A stretch of DNA of 64,000 bases. Origin: Acuticoccus mangrovi. Lineage in GTDB: Bacteria; Pseudomonadota; Alphaproteobacteria; Rhizobiales; Amorphaceae. Where the stretch lies: NCBI RefSeq assembly GCF_016411865.1, contig NZ_JAEKJA010000010.1:1-64000 (forward strand), given 5' to 3'. The position numbers were made by a program, and so were the translations under genes. The notes under the pieces are model-generated. The model did no database searches, had not been told where the DNA came from, and saw only the letters and a program-made list of their open reading frames with translations. Shown piece after piece: positions 25,768 to 34,385 of the stretch; positions within the stretch are counted from its first letter, which is position 1, and every line of letters begins with the position of its first letter.

Positions 25768-26936
25768 ACGTCGCCGGTCTCGATCTGTCGGCCATCCAGC
25801 GCGAGCTCTTCTTCGAAGAGAGCGAATACGACGCGCGCCTTTCGGCCATCCGCGAGGGCATGGCCGCGCGCGGCATCGACACGCTGGTGCTCGCGGGACC
25901 GGAGAACATCCTCTACGTCACCGGCTACCAGACCTTCGGCTTCCACAACTACCAGCTCTGCGTGATCCCGGCGAAGGGCAAGCCCTTCCTGGTGCTGCGC
26001 TTCATGGAGAGCGTGCTCGCCGCCCGCTACGCCTGGACCGACGAGGTGGTGCCCTGGGACGACACTCAGGATCCGACCGAGGTGACCATCACGGCGTTGC
26101 GTGAGCGGGGTCTTGCCGAGGGTGTGATCGGGATCGAGGAAAAGGCCTATTTCCTGCGCGTCACCGACTGGAAGAAGCTCGCTGCAAGCCTGCCGAACCT
26201 CATCGACGGCTCGGGCGTTGTCGAGCCGGTGCGGGCCTCCAAATCCCCCCGCGAGCTCGAGTTCATGCGCGAGAGCTGCCGCCTCACCGACCTCGGGATG
26301 ACCGCCGCCCTCGACGAGATCGCCGTCGGCCGCACCGACAACGACGTCGCCGCCGCCGCCTTCGACGCGATGACCCGCGCGGGTGCCGAATATCTCCAGC
26401 GCGACCCGATCGTGTGCACCGGCGCCCGCTCGGGCCTGCCCCACGCCTGCTACATGCGCGAGACGCTGAAGCCCGGCGACGCGGTGCTGATCGAGCTTTC
26501 GGGCGTCTATCACCGCTACTACGCTCCGATGATGCGCGGCGCCGTGGTGGGCCCGCCCTCCGATCAGATCCGCCGCATGGCCGACGTGATCATCGAGACC
26601 CTCGAGGCGGCGATGGCGAAGATCCGCCCCGGCGCGACGTCGGCCGAGGTGGACGCGGCCGCGCGCGAGGTGATCAACCGCGCCGGCATGTGGGAGAACT
26701 ACCGCAAGCGCGCCGGCTACTCGGTGGGGCTCGGCATGTCCACCTGGGTGGAGGGCGGCATCGCTTCCCTCAAGGAGGACGACCCCACCGTCCTGAAGCC
26801 CGGCATGTGCTTCCACCTGCCGATGGCGCTGCGCGACTACGGCAAGGCGGGCCTCGGCTTTTCCGAGACCATCGTCGTCACCGAGACCGGGTGTGAGCCC
26901 CTCGGCACCGTCCCGCGCGAGCTTCGGATCGCCTGA
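25764..26936 (+). CDS. Creatinase/ectoine-hydrolase-type M24 protein (second copy)
   Basis: A 390-residue paralogue of the protein at 14644-15831, with creatinase N-terminal domain (LAGPENILYVTGYQTFGFHN, about residues 43-62) and M24 domain. The aminopeptidase P metal positions read IELSGVYHRYYAPMMRG, so both aspartates are lost; GARSGLPHACYMR carries the active-site histidine and GYSVGLGMSTWVEGG the conserved loop. This supports a creatinase/DoeA-like, metal-independent C-N hydrolase. Starts inside the previous stop (ATGA) and shares its last base with the next start. Confidence 0.82.
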   Translation: MNVAGLDLSAIQRELFFEESEYDARLSAIREGMAARGIDTLVLAGPENILYVTGYQTFGFHNYQLCVIPAKGKPFLVLRFMESVLAARYAWTDEVVPWDDTQDPTEVTITALRERGLAEGVIGIEEKAYFLRVTDWKKLAASLPNLIDGSGVVEPVRASKSPRELEFMRESCRLTDLGMTAALDEIAVGRTDNDVAAAAFDAMTRAGAEYLQRDPIVCTGARSGLPHACYMRETLKPGDAVLIELSGVYHRYYAPMMRGAVVGPPSDQIRRMADVIIETLEAAMAKIRPGATSAEVDAAAREVINRAGMWENYRKRAGYSVGLGMSTWVEGGIASLKEDDPTVLKPGMCFHLPMALRDYGKAGLGFSETIVVTETGCEPLGTVPRELRIA

Positions 26937-28636
26937 TGCCCGCGACGGCGTCGCCCGATATCCTGGAAACGGACGTTCTCGTCGTCGGTGCGGGGCTCGC
27001 AGGGCTGCGCGCCGCCATCGCCGCCCGCGAGGCGGGGGCACGGGTCGTGCTGATCTCGAAGGGCAAGATCGGCAAGTCGGGTGCGTCGGCGATGACCACG
27101 GCCGGCTACGCGGCGGTGTTGCCGGAGGGCGTCGACGACAGCATCGCTCGCCACGCCGCCGACACCTTTCGCGGTGGCGCCGAGGTGGCCGATCCCGAGA
27201 TGGTCGAGGTTCTCTGCGCCGGTGCGGCGGAGGAGGTCACGTTTCTGGAGTCCCTCGGCGCCGTCTTCGAAGGCGACCCCGTGCCCGGCGCCGCCAACGA
27301 TGCCGGTGATCCACAGCGGGTGCCGCACCGGCACCTGTCGCCGTCGGGGGATCACTCGCGCTCCCGTGTGATCGTGCCGCCCAACCACATCGGCACCGAT
27401 CTCACCCTTCCGCTCGCGGCACGGGTCGGAGCGCTCGGCGTCGAAGGCCGCGAATTCCTGATGGCGACGGCCTTGCTCCAGGATGGCGAAGGCCGGGTGC
27501 TCGGCGCCCGCTGTGTGGCCCTGCGCGAAGACGCGCGCCCGGTGGAGATCCGGGCCGGCGCCACCATTCTCGCCGCCGGCGGGGCGGGGCGGCTCTTTCC
27601 GCTGACCTCGAACCCCAACGACGTGACCGGCGACGCCTACGCCCTCGCCGCCCGCGCCGGCGCCCGGCTCAGGGACATGGAGTTCATTCAGTTCTACCCC
27701 TGGCGCTGCATCGATCCGTTCGACCGGGCGCGCGTCGCGGTGCAACCCTCGACCTTTTCCCTGGGGGGCAAGCTCTACAACGCCGAGGGCGAGCGCTTCA
27801 TGCTCACCTTCAACCCGGAAGGGGCCGAGGCCGGAACGCGGGACCTCTGCGCCCGCGGCATCTTCCTGGAGATTCAGGCCGGCCGCGGGGTCGCCTGCAA
27901 GGGCGGGCAGGGCGTGCGGCTCGACCTTTCCGATCTCGATGCGGAGACCTTTGCCCGCTCCAACCCGAAGATCGCCCGCCACTGTGCCCGGGTCGGCATC
28001 GACCATCGCACATATTCCTTCGTGGTGACGCCCGAGGCTCATTTCTGGATGGGTGGCCTCGCGACCGACGCCGTCGGCGCGACGACGCTCGAGGGTCTCT
28101 GGGCCGCAGGAGAGGCCGCCGGCGGTATCCACGGCGCCAACCGGTTGAACTCCAACGCGCTCCCCGATGCGCTGGTGTTCGGCGCCCGGGCGGGCGCCGA
28201 GGCCGCGGCCTATGCCGCACGCCACCACCCCGGTGCGCCGGCCCCGGCGGTGCCCGCCACCGGCGAGCCCTTCGCCGACGGCGAGCTCGCCGCCCGGCTG
28301 CGCGAGCTGCAGACCCTCGCCTGGGACGCTCTCGGCATCGTGCGCCACGGCAACCGCATGGCCCCGGCGCTCGCCCGGGCCGAGGAGATCGCGGCCGACG
28401 TCACCGCCCGCCCCGTCGCCCCGACCACGGCCCGCGCTCACCACGAGCTCGGCTTCCTCGCCGAGACGGCGCGCCTGTCGCTCGCGAGCGCCCTCTTCCG
28501 GCAGGAGAGCCGGGGGGCTCATTTCCGCGAGGACTTCCCGAAGCCCTCGGCCCAATGGCGTGGCACCGTGATGCTCGATCCCGGCGCGCCCCCGCACTTC
28601 ATTCCGGCCCAGGGAGGCCTGTCCGATGTCGCCTGA
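26936..28636 (+). CDS. FAD-binding fumarate reductase/aspartate oxidase-type flavoprotein
   Basis: A 566-residue flavoprotein of the succinate dehydrogenase/fumarate reductase/NadB family. The FAD motif VLVVGAGLAGLRAAIAAREAG is at residues 14-34; the second FAD segment is GLWAAGEAAGGIHGANRLNSNAL, and HxxMGG-like sequence appears as EAHFWMGGLATD. The C-terminal domain (about 440-555) is the helical flavoprotein tail. It could oxidise an amino or dicarboxylic acid intermediate. Starts on the last base of the M24 gene and overlaps the next gene by 11 bases. Confidence 0.85.
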   Translation: MPATASPDILETDVLVVGAGLAGLRAAIAAREAGARVVLISKGKIGKSGASAMTTAGYAAVLPEGVDDSIARHAADTFRGGAEVADPEMVEVLCAGAAEEVTFLESLGAVFEGDPVPGAANDAGDPQRVPHRHLSPSGDHSRSRVIVPPNHIGTDLTLPLAARVGALGVEGREFLMATALLQDGEGRVLGARCVALREDARPVEIRAGATILAAGGAGRLFPLTSNPNDVTGDAYALAARAGARLRDMEFIQFYPWRCIDPFDRARVAVQPSTFSLGGKLYNAEGERFMLTFNPEGAEAGTRDLCARGIFLEIQAGRGVACKGGQGVRLDLSDLDAETFARSNPKIARHCARVGIDHRTYSFVVTPEAHFWMGGLATDAVGATTLEGLWAAGEAAGGIHGANRLNSNALPDALVFGARAGAEAAAYAARHHPGAPAPAVPATGEPFADGELAARLRELQTLAWDALGIVRHGNRMAPALARAEEIAADVTARPVAPTTARAHHELGFLAETARLSLASALFRQESRGAHFREDFPKPSAQWRGTVMLDPGAPPHFIPAQGGLSDVA

Positions 28637-29837
28637 CGCCCCCGCCCTTTCCGATCTGCCGCCGCTCGCCGTCAAGGCGGCGGCCGAGGTCTCGGCCCGG
28701 GCCGAGGCGCTGATCGCCTTCCTCGGAACGCTGGTCGACCACGACAGCCCCACCGAGGACCGTGCCCTGACCGAATTGGTGGGTGACCTATTGGCCGCGA
28801 AGGCCGAGGCGCTGGGCGCCGAGACCTCCCGCGATCCGCAGGACCGCTTCGCCGACAACCGCATCGCCCGCTGGCGCGGCGGGGCGGCGCCCGACACGCC
28901 GAAAGTGCTCTTGGTGGGCCATTTCGACACCGTCTATGCCGCCGGCGCGACGGCCCAGCGTCCCTTCACCAATCGCGACGGCATCATCACGGGGCCGGGC
29001 TGCTACGACATGAAGGGCGGGCTCGCCATCGGCCTCTTCGCCATCGAAGCCCTGGCCGCCGCAGCCGGCGGCCGTCCGCCGCTCGACATCACCTTCATCT
29101 TCAACAGTGACGAGGAGATCGGTTCGCCCGCCTCGCGCGAGGTGATCTTGCGGGAGGCGGCCGATCACGACCTCGCCTTGGTGCTGGAACCCGGCCGTCC
29201 CGGCCCGGCGCTGACCATGACGCGCAAGGGCGTCGGCATCTTCGAGCTCGAGGTCGAAGGGCGGGAGGCCCATGCCGGTGCCGAACCGGAGAAGGGGCTC
29301 AACGCCATCGTCGAATTGGCCCGCAAGACGCTGGAGATCGCGGCGCTGAACGATCTCGCCGCCGGCACCTCGGTGACACCCGGCGTGGTCGAGGGCGGCA
29401 CCAAGCCTTACGTCGTGCCGGGCCGGGCCCGTCTCTCGATCGACACCCGCGTCCCCAACGCCGCCGAGCAGGCCCGCGTGGAAGCGGGTCTTGCCGCCGC
29501 CGCGGCGGAGGGGTTCGCCCCCGGCGTGACGGCGAAGTTGAGCGGCCGCTTCCACCGTCCGCCGATGGAATGCTCCGACGCGGCGCGGGCGTTCCTGGAG
29601 GTCTACCGCCGGACCGCCTCGGCCCTCGGCTACGAGATCGGTGCGGCCGAGAGCGGCGGCGCCTCCGACGGGAACCTCACCGCGGCAGCCGGAGTGCCGA
29701 CGCTCGACGGCCTCGGCGCCCAAGGCGGTCGCGCCCACAGCGACGAGGAATATGTCGAGACCCCCAGCCTCGAGATGAAGGCGCAGGCCCTCGCGGGGTT
29801 CCTGGCGATGCTGGCTTCTCCACCCTCGGCCGTCTGA
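28626..29837 (+). CDS. M20 family metallopeptidase (carboxypeptidase G2-like)
   Basis: A 403-residue zinc peptidase. Metal motifs in order: VGHFDTVYAAG (about residue 97), YDMKGG (about 129) and NSDEEIGSPAS (about 161), with EAHAGAEPEKG in the dimerisation domain and AHSDEEY near the end. CPG2-like enzymes release C-terminal glutamate or cleave N-acyl amino acids. Last gene of the operon that begins with the polyamine-type transporter at 19550. No clear terminator follows. Confidence 0.88.
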   Translation: MSPDAPALSDLPPLAVKAAAEVSARAEALIAFLGTLVDHDSPTEDRALTELVGDLLAAKAEALGAETSRDPQDRFADNRIARWRGGAAPDTPKVLLVGHFDTVYAAGATAQRPFTNRDGIITGPGCYDMKGGLAIGLFAIEALAAAAGGRPPLDITFIFNSDEEIGSPASREVILREAADHDLALVLEPGRPGPALTMTRKGVGIFELEVEGREAHAGAEPEKGLNAIVELARKTLEIAALNDLAAGTSVTPGVVEGGTKPYVVPGRARLSIDTRVPNAAEQARVEAGLAAAAAEGFAPGVTAKLSGRFHRPPMECSDAARAFLEVYRRTASALGYEIGAAESGGASDGNLTAAAGVPTLDGLGAQGGRAHSDEEYVETPSLEMKAQALAGFLAMLASPPSAV

Positions 29838-29948
29838 GCCGAGCCCGTCTTCTCGATCGCTCCCGCTCGCGGCGCCGGGCGCCCCCTGTGCGCATGACCT
29901 TGCCGGCGTGATGGCCCGCCGCGTTCGCCCATGGGGCGACGGCGAGGG

Positions 29949-29962
29949 TTGACGTCCGTCAA
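29949..29962 (+). promoter_or_regulatory. FNR/FixK-type box TTGACGTCCGTCAA before groEL
   Basis: A perfect TTGAC-N4-GTCAA palindrome. Its centre is about 59 bp before the ATG at 30015; a class II FNR promoter (centre at -41.5) would put transcription start near 29997, leaving a short leader. That geometry favours the 30015 start over an in-frame ATG at 29985. Confidence 0.72.
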
Positions 29963-30014
29963 ACGCGGCGGCCCGGCGCGACGTATGGCTGAAGCCTTCC
30001 TTGAGGGCGATCAG

Positions 30015-31638
30015 ATGGCGCACAAGCGGATTCTGTTTCATTCGCCGGCCCGCGAGAAGATCCTGCGCGGGGCGACCCAGCTCGCCGATGCGGTGCGCGT
30101 GACGCTCGGCCCACGCTCCAAGTCGGTGCTGATCGAGAGGAAGTGGGGCGCGCCGATCGTCTGCAACGACGGTGTGACGATCGCCAAGGAGGTCGAGCTC
30201 AAGGACCCGGAGGAGAATCTCGGCGCGCGCATGCTGCGGCAGGCGGCGGAGAAGGCCGGCGAGATGGTGGGCGACGGCACCAGCACCTCCACCGTCCTCA
30301 CCCATGCGATCTTCGCTGACGGGGTGTGCAACGTGGTGGCCGGCGCCAGCGCCATCGACATCAAGCGCGGGCTCGACCGTGCCACGCGACGGGCGGTCGA
30401 AGCGCTCCAGGTGCTGTCGCGTCCGGTGCGCACGCGCCGCGAGAAGGCGCAAGTCGCCACCATCTCGGCGCACAACGATCCGACGATCGGCGAGCTCGTC
30501 GCCGACGCGATGAAGAAGGTGGGGGGACGAGGGCGTCGTCTCGACGGAGGAATCGAAGACCACCGAAACCGTCCTCGAAGTGGTCGAGGGCATGCGGTTC
30601 GACCGCGGCTTCCTGTCGCGCTACTTCGTGACCGACCCGGAGCAGATGGAAGCGGTGCTCGAAGACGCCGTGGTGCTGGTGTCGGATCAGAAGATCGGCA
30701 ATCTCCAGGATCTCCTGCCGCTGCTCGAAGAGGTGGCGAAGCTCGACCGGCCCCTCCTGCTGATCGCGGAGGACGTCGAGGGCGAGGCGCTCGCGACGCT
30801 GATCGTCAACCAGCTGCGCAGCGCGCTGCGGTGCTGCGCCGTGAAGGCGCCGGGCTTCGGCGATCGCCGCACGGCGATGCTGCAGGACATCGCCATCCTG
30901 ACGGGCGGCGAGGTGGTCTCCAAGGAGCTCGGCACCAAGCTCGATCAGGCGCGCGTCGACCAGCTCGGCCGGGCGCAGCGCGCCGTGGTCGACAAGGACA
31001 CCACCACCATCGTCGGTGGCGGCGGCGACCGCACGCTGATCGACGCGCGCACCGCCGAGATCCGCCGCGAGATCGAGACGTCGACGAGCGACTACGATCG
31101 TGAGAAGCTGCAGGAGCGGTTGGCCAAGCTCGCCGGCGGGGTCGCCGTGATCAGGGTCGGAGCGCCTTCCGAATCGGAGATGAAGGCGCGGAAGGAAGCG
31201 CTCGACGATGCGATCAGCGCCACCAAGGCGGCGGTCGCCGAGGGCATCGTTCCGGGCGGTGGCCTGGCGCTGCTGCGCTCTGTCGCGGCGCTCGCCGACG
31301 AGGAGGACAAGTGCGAGGGCGACGAGCGCACCGGCGTCCAGATCCTGAGGCGGGCGCTCGAGGCACCGACGCGCCAGATCGCCGAGAACTCGGCGAGTGA
31401 CGGCGGGGTGGTGGTCGCTCGGATGCTGGAGGGCAAGGCGAGCGAAGGCTTCGATGCCGGCCGCAAGGTCTATGTCGACCTGATCGAGGCGGGGATCGTG
31501 GATCCGACCAAGGTCGTTCGCATCGCGCTCGAGAACGCCGTCTCGGTTGCCAGCGTCCTGCTGCTCACCGAGGCGACCATGACGGAGATACCGGAGGAGT
31601 CGACGCCGCGGGCCACCGAGCCCGAACTACAACTATAG
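30015..31638 (+). pseudogene. groEL: GroEL-type 60-kDa chaperonin, interrupted by a one-base frameshift
   Basis: The protein reads as GroEL from MAHKRILFHS to residue about 173, then leaves frame in a run of six G after GAAGGT (30531-30536). Removing one G restores [18 protein letters not shown] and continuous GroEL to the stop at 31638, about 540 residues. Conserved elements include VTLGPRSKSV, the ATP-binding GDGTSTSTVL (about residue 86) and the C-terminal [14 protein letters not shown]. The usual Gly-Met tail is missing. A FNR-type box lies upstream and chaB follows 55 bp later. No groES is adjacent. Either a homopolymer sequencing error or a genuine disruption. Confidence 0.85.
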
Positions 31639-31693
31639 CGCCCCAATGACCGGTTGAAGCGCCGGCATGCGAGAATGGCGCAGGAGACCGCCG

Positions 31694-31900
31694 ATGCCCT
31701 ACGCGACCAACAACGAGCTGCCGCCGTCGGTGCGGCAACACCTTCCACCCCACGCGCAGGACATCTATCGCGCGGCGTTCAACCACGCCTTCGACGTGCG
31801 GCTCCGCGAACCGGGAGGCGAAGAGCGGGCGCACCGCGTCGCCTGGGCCGCCGTTAAGCGCTCCTACGTCAAGAGCGGCGAAGCCTGGGTGCAACGCTGA
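31694..31900 (+). CDS. ChaB family protein
   Basis: A 68-residue protein matching the ChaB domain (putative cation-transport regulator): LPPSVRQHLPPHAQDIYRAAFNHAF at residues 8-32 followed by AHRVAWAAVKRSYVK. The start MPYATNNELP is standard for the family; upstream in-frame starts lack a ribosome site. The stop overlaps the next start by one base. Its molecular role is not firmly known; small ChaB proteins recur in stress-linked clusters. Confidence 0.85.
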   Translation: MPYATNNELPPSVRQHLPPHAQDIYRAAFNHAFDVRLREPGGEERAHRVAWAAVKRSYVKSGEAWVQR

Positions 31901-32979
31901 TGAGTGAGGACACACCGCCTCCTGACAACGGATTCTTCGGCGCGCTGCGCACGGCGCAGCTGTCGGCGATGGACGAGTGGCGTGGCGCCCAGGCCCGCGC
32001 GCTGGACCTCTTCGGCTTCGGCGCTCGCGAGTGCCGCTACGAGGTGGTCGCATCGGGCCCCGGCTGGCGCCTGCGGCGCTATCCCGGAAAGGGGGGCGGG
32101 GCTCCGCTCCTGATGGTCCCGGCGCCGATCAAGCGGCCCTACATCTGGGATCTCGCGCCGAGCGTCAGCGCCGTGCGCTTCTGCCGCGACCGCGGCTTCG
32201 GCGTCCACCTCATCGAGTGGCTGCCGCCCGAGAAGGGCGACGGGAGCGCCGGCATCGGGGCCTATGCGCACGCGATCATCGAGGCGGGGGAGACGATCGC
32301 CGCGGCGCGTGCGGGGAGGAAGCCGTTCGTCCTCGGCCACTCGCTCGGAGGCACCATCGCGGCCATCGCCGCGAGCCTGCGGCCCGAGCTCGCGCAGGGT
32401 CTCGTGCTCCTCGGCGCGCCGCTCAGCTTCGGGCGCGGCTCGAGCCGGTTCCGCGATCTCGTGGTCGCGAACGGGCACGGCACGCCCGAGAACGGCACCG
32501 TCGCGGGCACCCAGCTGTCGCAGTCCTGCGCGCTCATCTCGCCCGGCACCTTCGTGTGGTCGCGCTGGGTCGACGGCTTCCTCAGCCTCGGCGACCCGGC
32601 CGCGATGGACACCCACGTGCGCATCGAGCGCTGGGCGCTCGACGAGGTGCCGCTGCCGGGCCGCCTGGTGCATCAGATCGTCGAGTGGCTCTACCGCGAG
32701 AACCGCTACCAGGAGGGCACGCTCGAGCTCGACGGCCGGACGCTCGGGCCGACGGACCTGCGCGTTCCCGTCCTCGGCGTCGTCAACGATGCCGACGAGA
32801 TCGGCCCGCGCGCGTCCGTCGAGCCCTTCTTCATCCGGATGGACGGCGTCGACACCAGGATCATCGAGCAGCCGGTGGAGATCGGCGTCGGGCTGCAGCA
32901 TCTCGGCGTCCTCGCGGGTCGCCGGGCGCACGCCGAGACGTGGCCGAAGATCGCCGACTGGATCGCGGCGCACGCTTGA
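31900..32979 (+). CDS. Alpha/beta hydrolase, PHA-synthase (PhaC)-like
   Basis: A 359-residue alpha/beta hydrolase resembling class III PHA synthases: LLMVPAPIKRPYIWDL near residue 70, nucleophile elbow GHSLGG with Ser148, an acidic residue region VVNDADEIGP and a C-terminal histidine in LQHLGVLAGRRA. True PhaC proteins have Cys in the elbow (G-x-C-x-G), so this one is more likely an esterase or PHA depolymerase-like hydrolase. It starts within the chaB stop codon. The product is often annotated as PHA synthase-like in rhizobia. Confidence 0.72.
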   Translation: MSEDTPPPDNGFFGALRTAQLSAMDEWRGAQARALDLFGFGARECRYEVVASGPGWRLRRYPGKGGGAPLLMVPAPIKRPYIWDLAPSVSAVRFCRDRGFGVHLIEWLPPEKGDGSAGIGAYAHAIIEAGETIAAARAGRKPFVLGHSLGGTIAAIAASLRPELAQGLVLLGAPLSFGRGSSRFRDLVVANGHGTPENGTVAGTQLSQSCALISPGTFVWSRWVDGFLSLGDPAAMDTHVRIERWALDEVPLPGRLVHQIVEWLYRENRYQEGTLELDGRTLGPTDLRVPVLGVVNDADEIGPRASVEPFFIRMDGVDTRIIEQPVEIGVGLQHLGVLAGRRAHAETWPKIADWIAAHA

Positions 32980-33088
32980 CCCGGCCGGCCGCGCGCGATG
33001 GGGCGAGCCTCATCGGGGGCACGGCGGGGCGGCATCGGGCCCCTCCGGCACCGGCGCTGCCGACATCCGCCTCGGTGAGGTGGCGGAC

Positions 33089-33550
33089 GTGGTCCTGAGC
33101 GCCGGCATCTTGATGTACCGTCGGCGAGATCGCGGCGTCGAGGTGCTCCTCGTCCACCCCGGCGGACCCTATTGGCGGCGCAAGGACGAGGGCGCCTGGT
33201 CGATCCCCAAAGGGCTGCCGGAGACGGGCGAAGAGACCGCGGTCGCGGCACGGCGGGAGTTCGAGGAGGAGATCGGCCAGCCCGCCGCCGGGGCGCTCCA
33301 TTCGCTCGGCACGGTGCGCCAGGCGGGCGGCAAGGTCGTGGAGGCCTTCGCCGTGGCCGGCGACCTCGCGGTGGACGAGATCGCCGGGGGCGGCACCGTC
33401 GCCATCGAGTGGCCGCCGCGGAGCGGTGAGGTCCGCTCCTTCCCGGAGGTCGACCGCGCGGCATGGTTCGCGCTCTCAGAGGCGCGCAACAAGCTCCTCG
33501 CCGGCCAACGCCCGTTCCTCGATCGCCTAGAGGCGTACCTCAGAGGCTGA
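33089..33550 (+). CDS. Nudix hydrolase
   Basis: A 153-residue Nudix protein. The Nudix box G-x5-E-x7-RE-x2-EE-x-G is present as GLPETGEETAVAARREFEEEIG (split at residues about 37-58). The N-terminal SAGILMYRRRDRGVEVLLVHPGG is usual for MutT-like enzymes that hydrolyse nucleoside diphosphate derivatives. The GTG at 33089 has GTGAGG nine bases upstream; GTG at 33080 and ATG at 33113 are alternatives. Part of the stress island. Confidence 0.88.
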   Translation: MVLSAGILMYRRRDRGVEVLLVHPGGPYWRRKDEGAWSIPKGLPETGEETAVAARREFEEEIGQPAAGALHSLGTVRQAGGKVVEAFAVAGDLAVDEIAGGGTVAIEWPPRSGEVRSFPEVDRAAWFALSEARNKLLAGQRPFLDRLEAYLRG

Positions 33551-33635
33551 GCGCACCCGGCCGCGCCGATATTTCGGCGCAGGGGCCGGCGGAGCCGGGG
33601 CCGAAGCGGCGTCGGAGGATCATCCGATCTTGCGA

Positions 33636-33649
33636 TTGATACTTCGCAA
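33636..33649 (+). promoter_or_regulatory. Degenerate FNR/FixK-type box TTGATACTTCGCAA
   Basis: The left half TTGAT is perfect; the right half CGCAA keeps only the final CAA of ATCAA. Its centre is 70 bp before the phosphoribosyltransferase ATG, similar to the spacing of the other boxes. It also forms part of a wider inverted repeat TTGCGA-N8-TCGCAA (33630-33649). Confidence 0.4.
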
Positions 33650-33712
33650 ATCGTCCTGCGGCCGTCTGCGCCACCATTCCGGCCAAAGTGGCACATCCCC
33701 TCAGGAGGACCC

Positions 33713-34357
33713 ATGCTCTTCGCAGACCGCCGGGAGGCCGGGCGCCGGCTCGCCGCGGCGCTCGCCCCATATGAGGGGACGGACACAGTCGTCCTCGCCT
33801 TGCCGCGGGGCGGTGTGCCGGTCGCCTACGAAGTCGCCCGAGCGCTCCACCTGCCGCTCGACATCATGCTGGTGCGCAAGCTCGGTGTTCCGGGCCACGA
33901 AGAGTTCGCCATGGGGGCGATCGCCGATGGTTGCGTCCAGGTGCTCAATCAGGACGTCGTCGACAGCCTCAGGATCCCGGCGAGCGCGGTCGAGGCGGTC
34001 GCGGTGCGCGAGCGCGCCGAGCTCGCCCGGCGCAACAAGCTCTACCGCGCCGGTGCCACCGCGCCGAACCTCGCCGATAAGACCGCCATTCTGGTGGACG
34101 ACGGCATGGCGACGGGCGCCGACATGCGGGCCGCCGTCGAGGCGGCGCACGCCCAGCATGCCGCGCGCGTCGTCGCCGCCGCCCCCGTCGCCTCCCACGA
34201 GGCGCTCACACTGCTGCGGGCGATCGCCGACGAGGTGGTCACGCTCGCGGTACCCGAACCGTTCATCGGCGTTGGTCTCCACTACGATGAGTTCGGCCAG
34301 ACCCCCGATGCCGATGTGAAGCGGCTCCTTGAGGACGCTCGCGTTCCGCCAACCTGA
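33713..34357 (+). CDS. Phosphoribosyltransferase family protein
   Basis: A 214-residue PRTase. VVLALPRGGVPVAYEVARAL (residues 26-45) is the opening loop and ILVDDGMATGADMRAAVEA (about 126-144) is the PRPP-binding motif. Members of this branch are the N-terminal part of mycobacterial Rv2030c and Rv0571c, whose C-terminal parts are an erythromycin esterase and a dienelactone-hydrolase-like domain. Here those domains are the next two separate genes. Substrate unknown. Confidence 0.88.
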   Translation: MLFADRREAGRRLAAALAPYEGTDTVVLALPRGGVPVAYEVARALHLPLDIMLVRKLGVPGHEEFAMGAIADGCVQVLNQDVVDSLRIPASAVEAVAVRERAELARRNKLYRAGATAPNLADKTAILVDDGMATGADMRAAVEAAHAQHAARVVAAAPVASHEALTLLRAIADEVVTLAVPEPFIGVGLHYDEFGQTPDADVKRLLEDARVPPT

Positions 34358-34385
34358 GGAGCCCAATCGCACGGAGGACGCCCAA

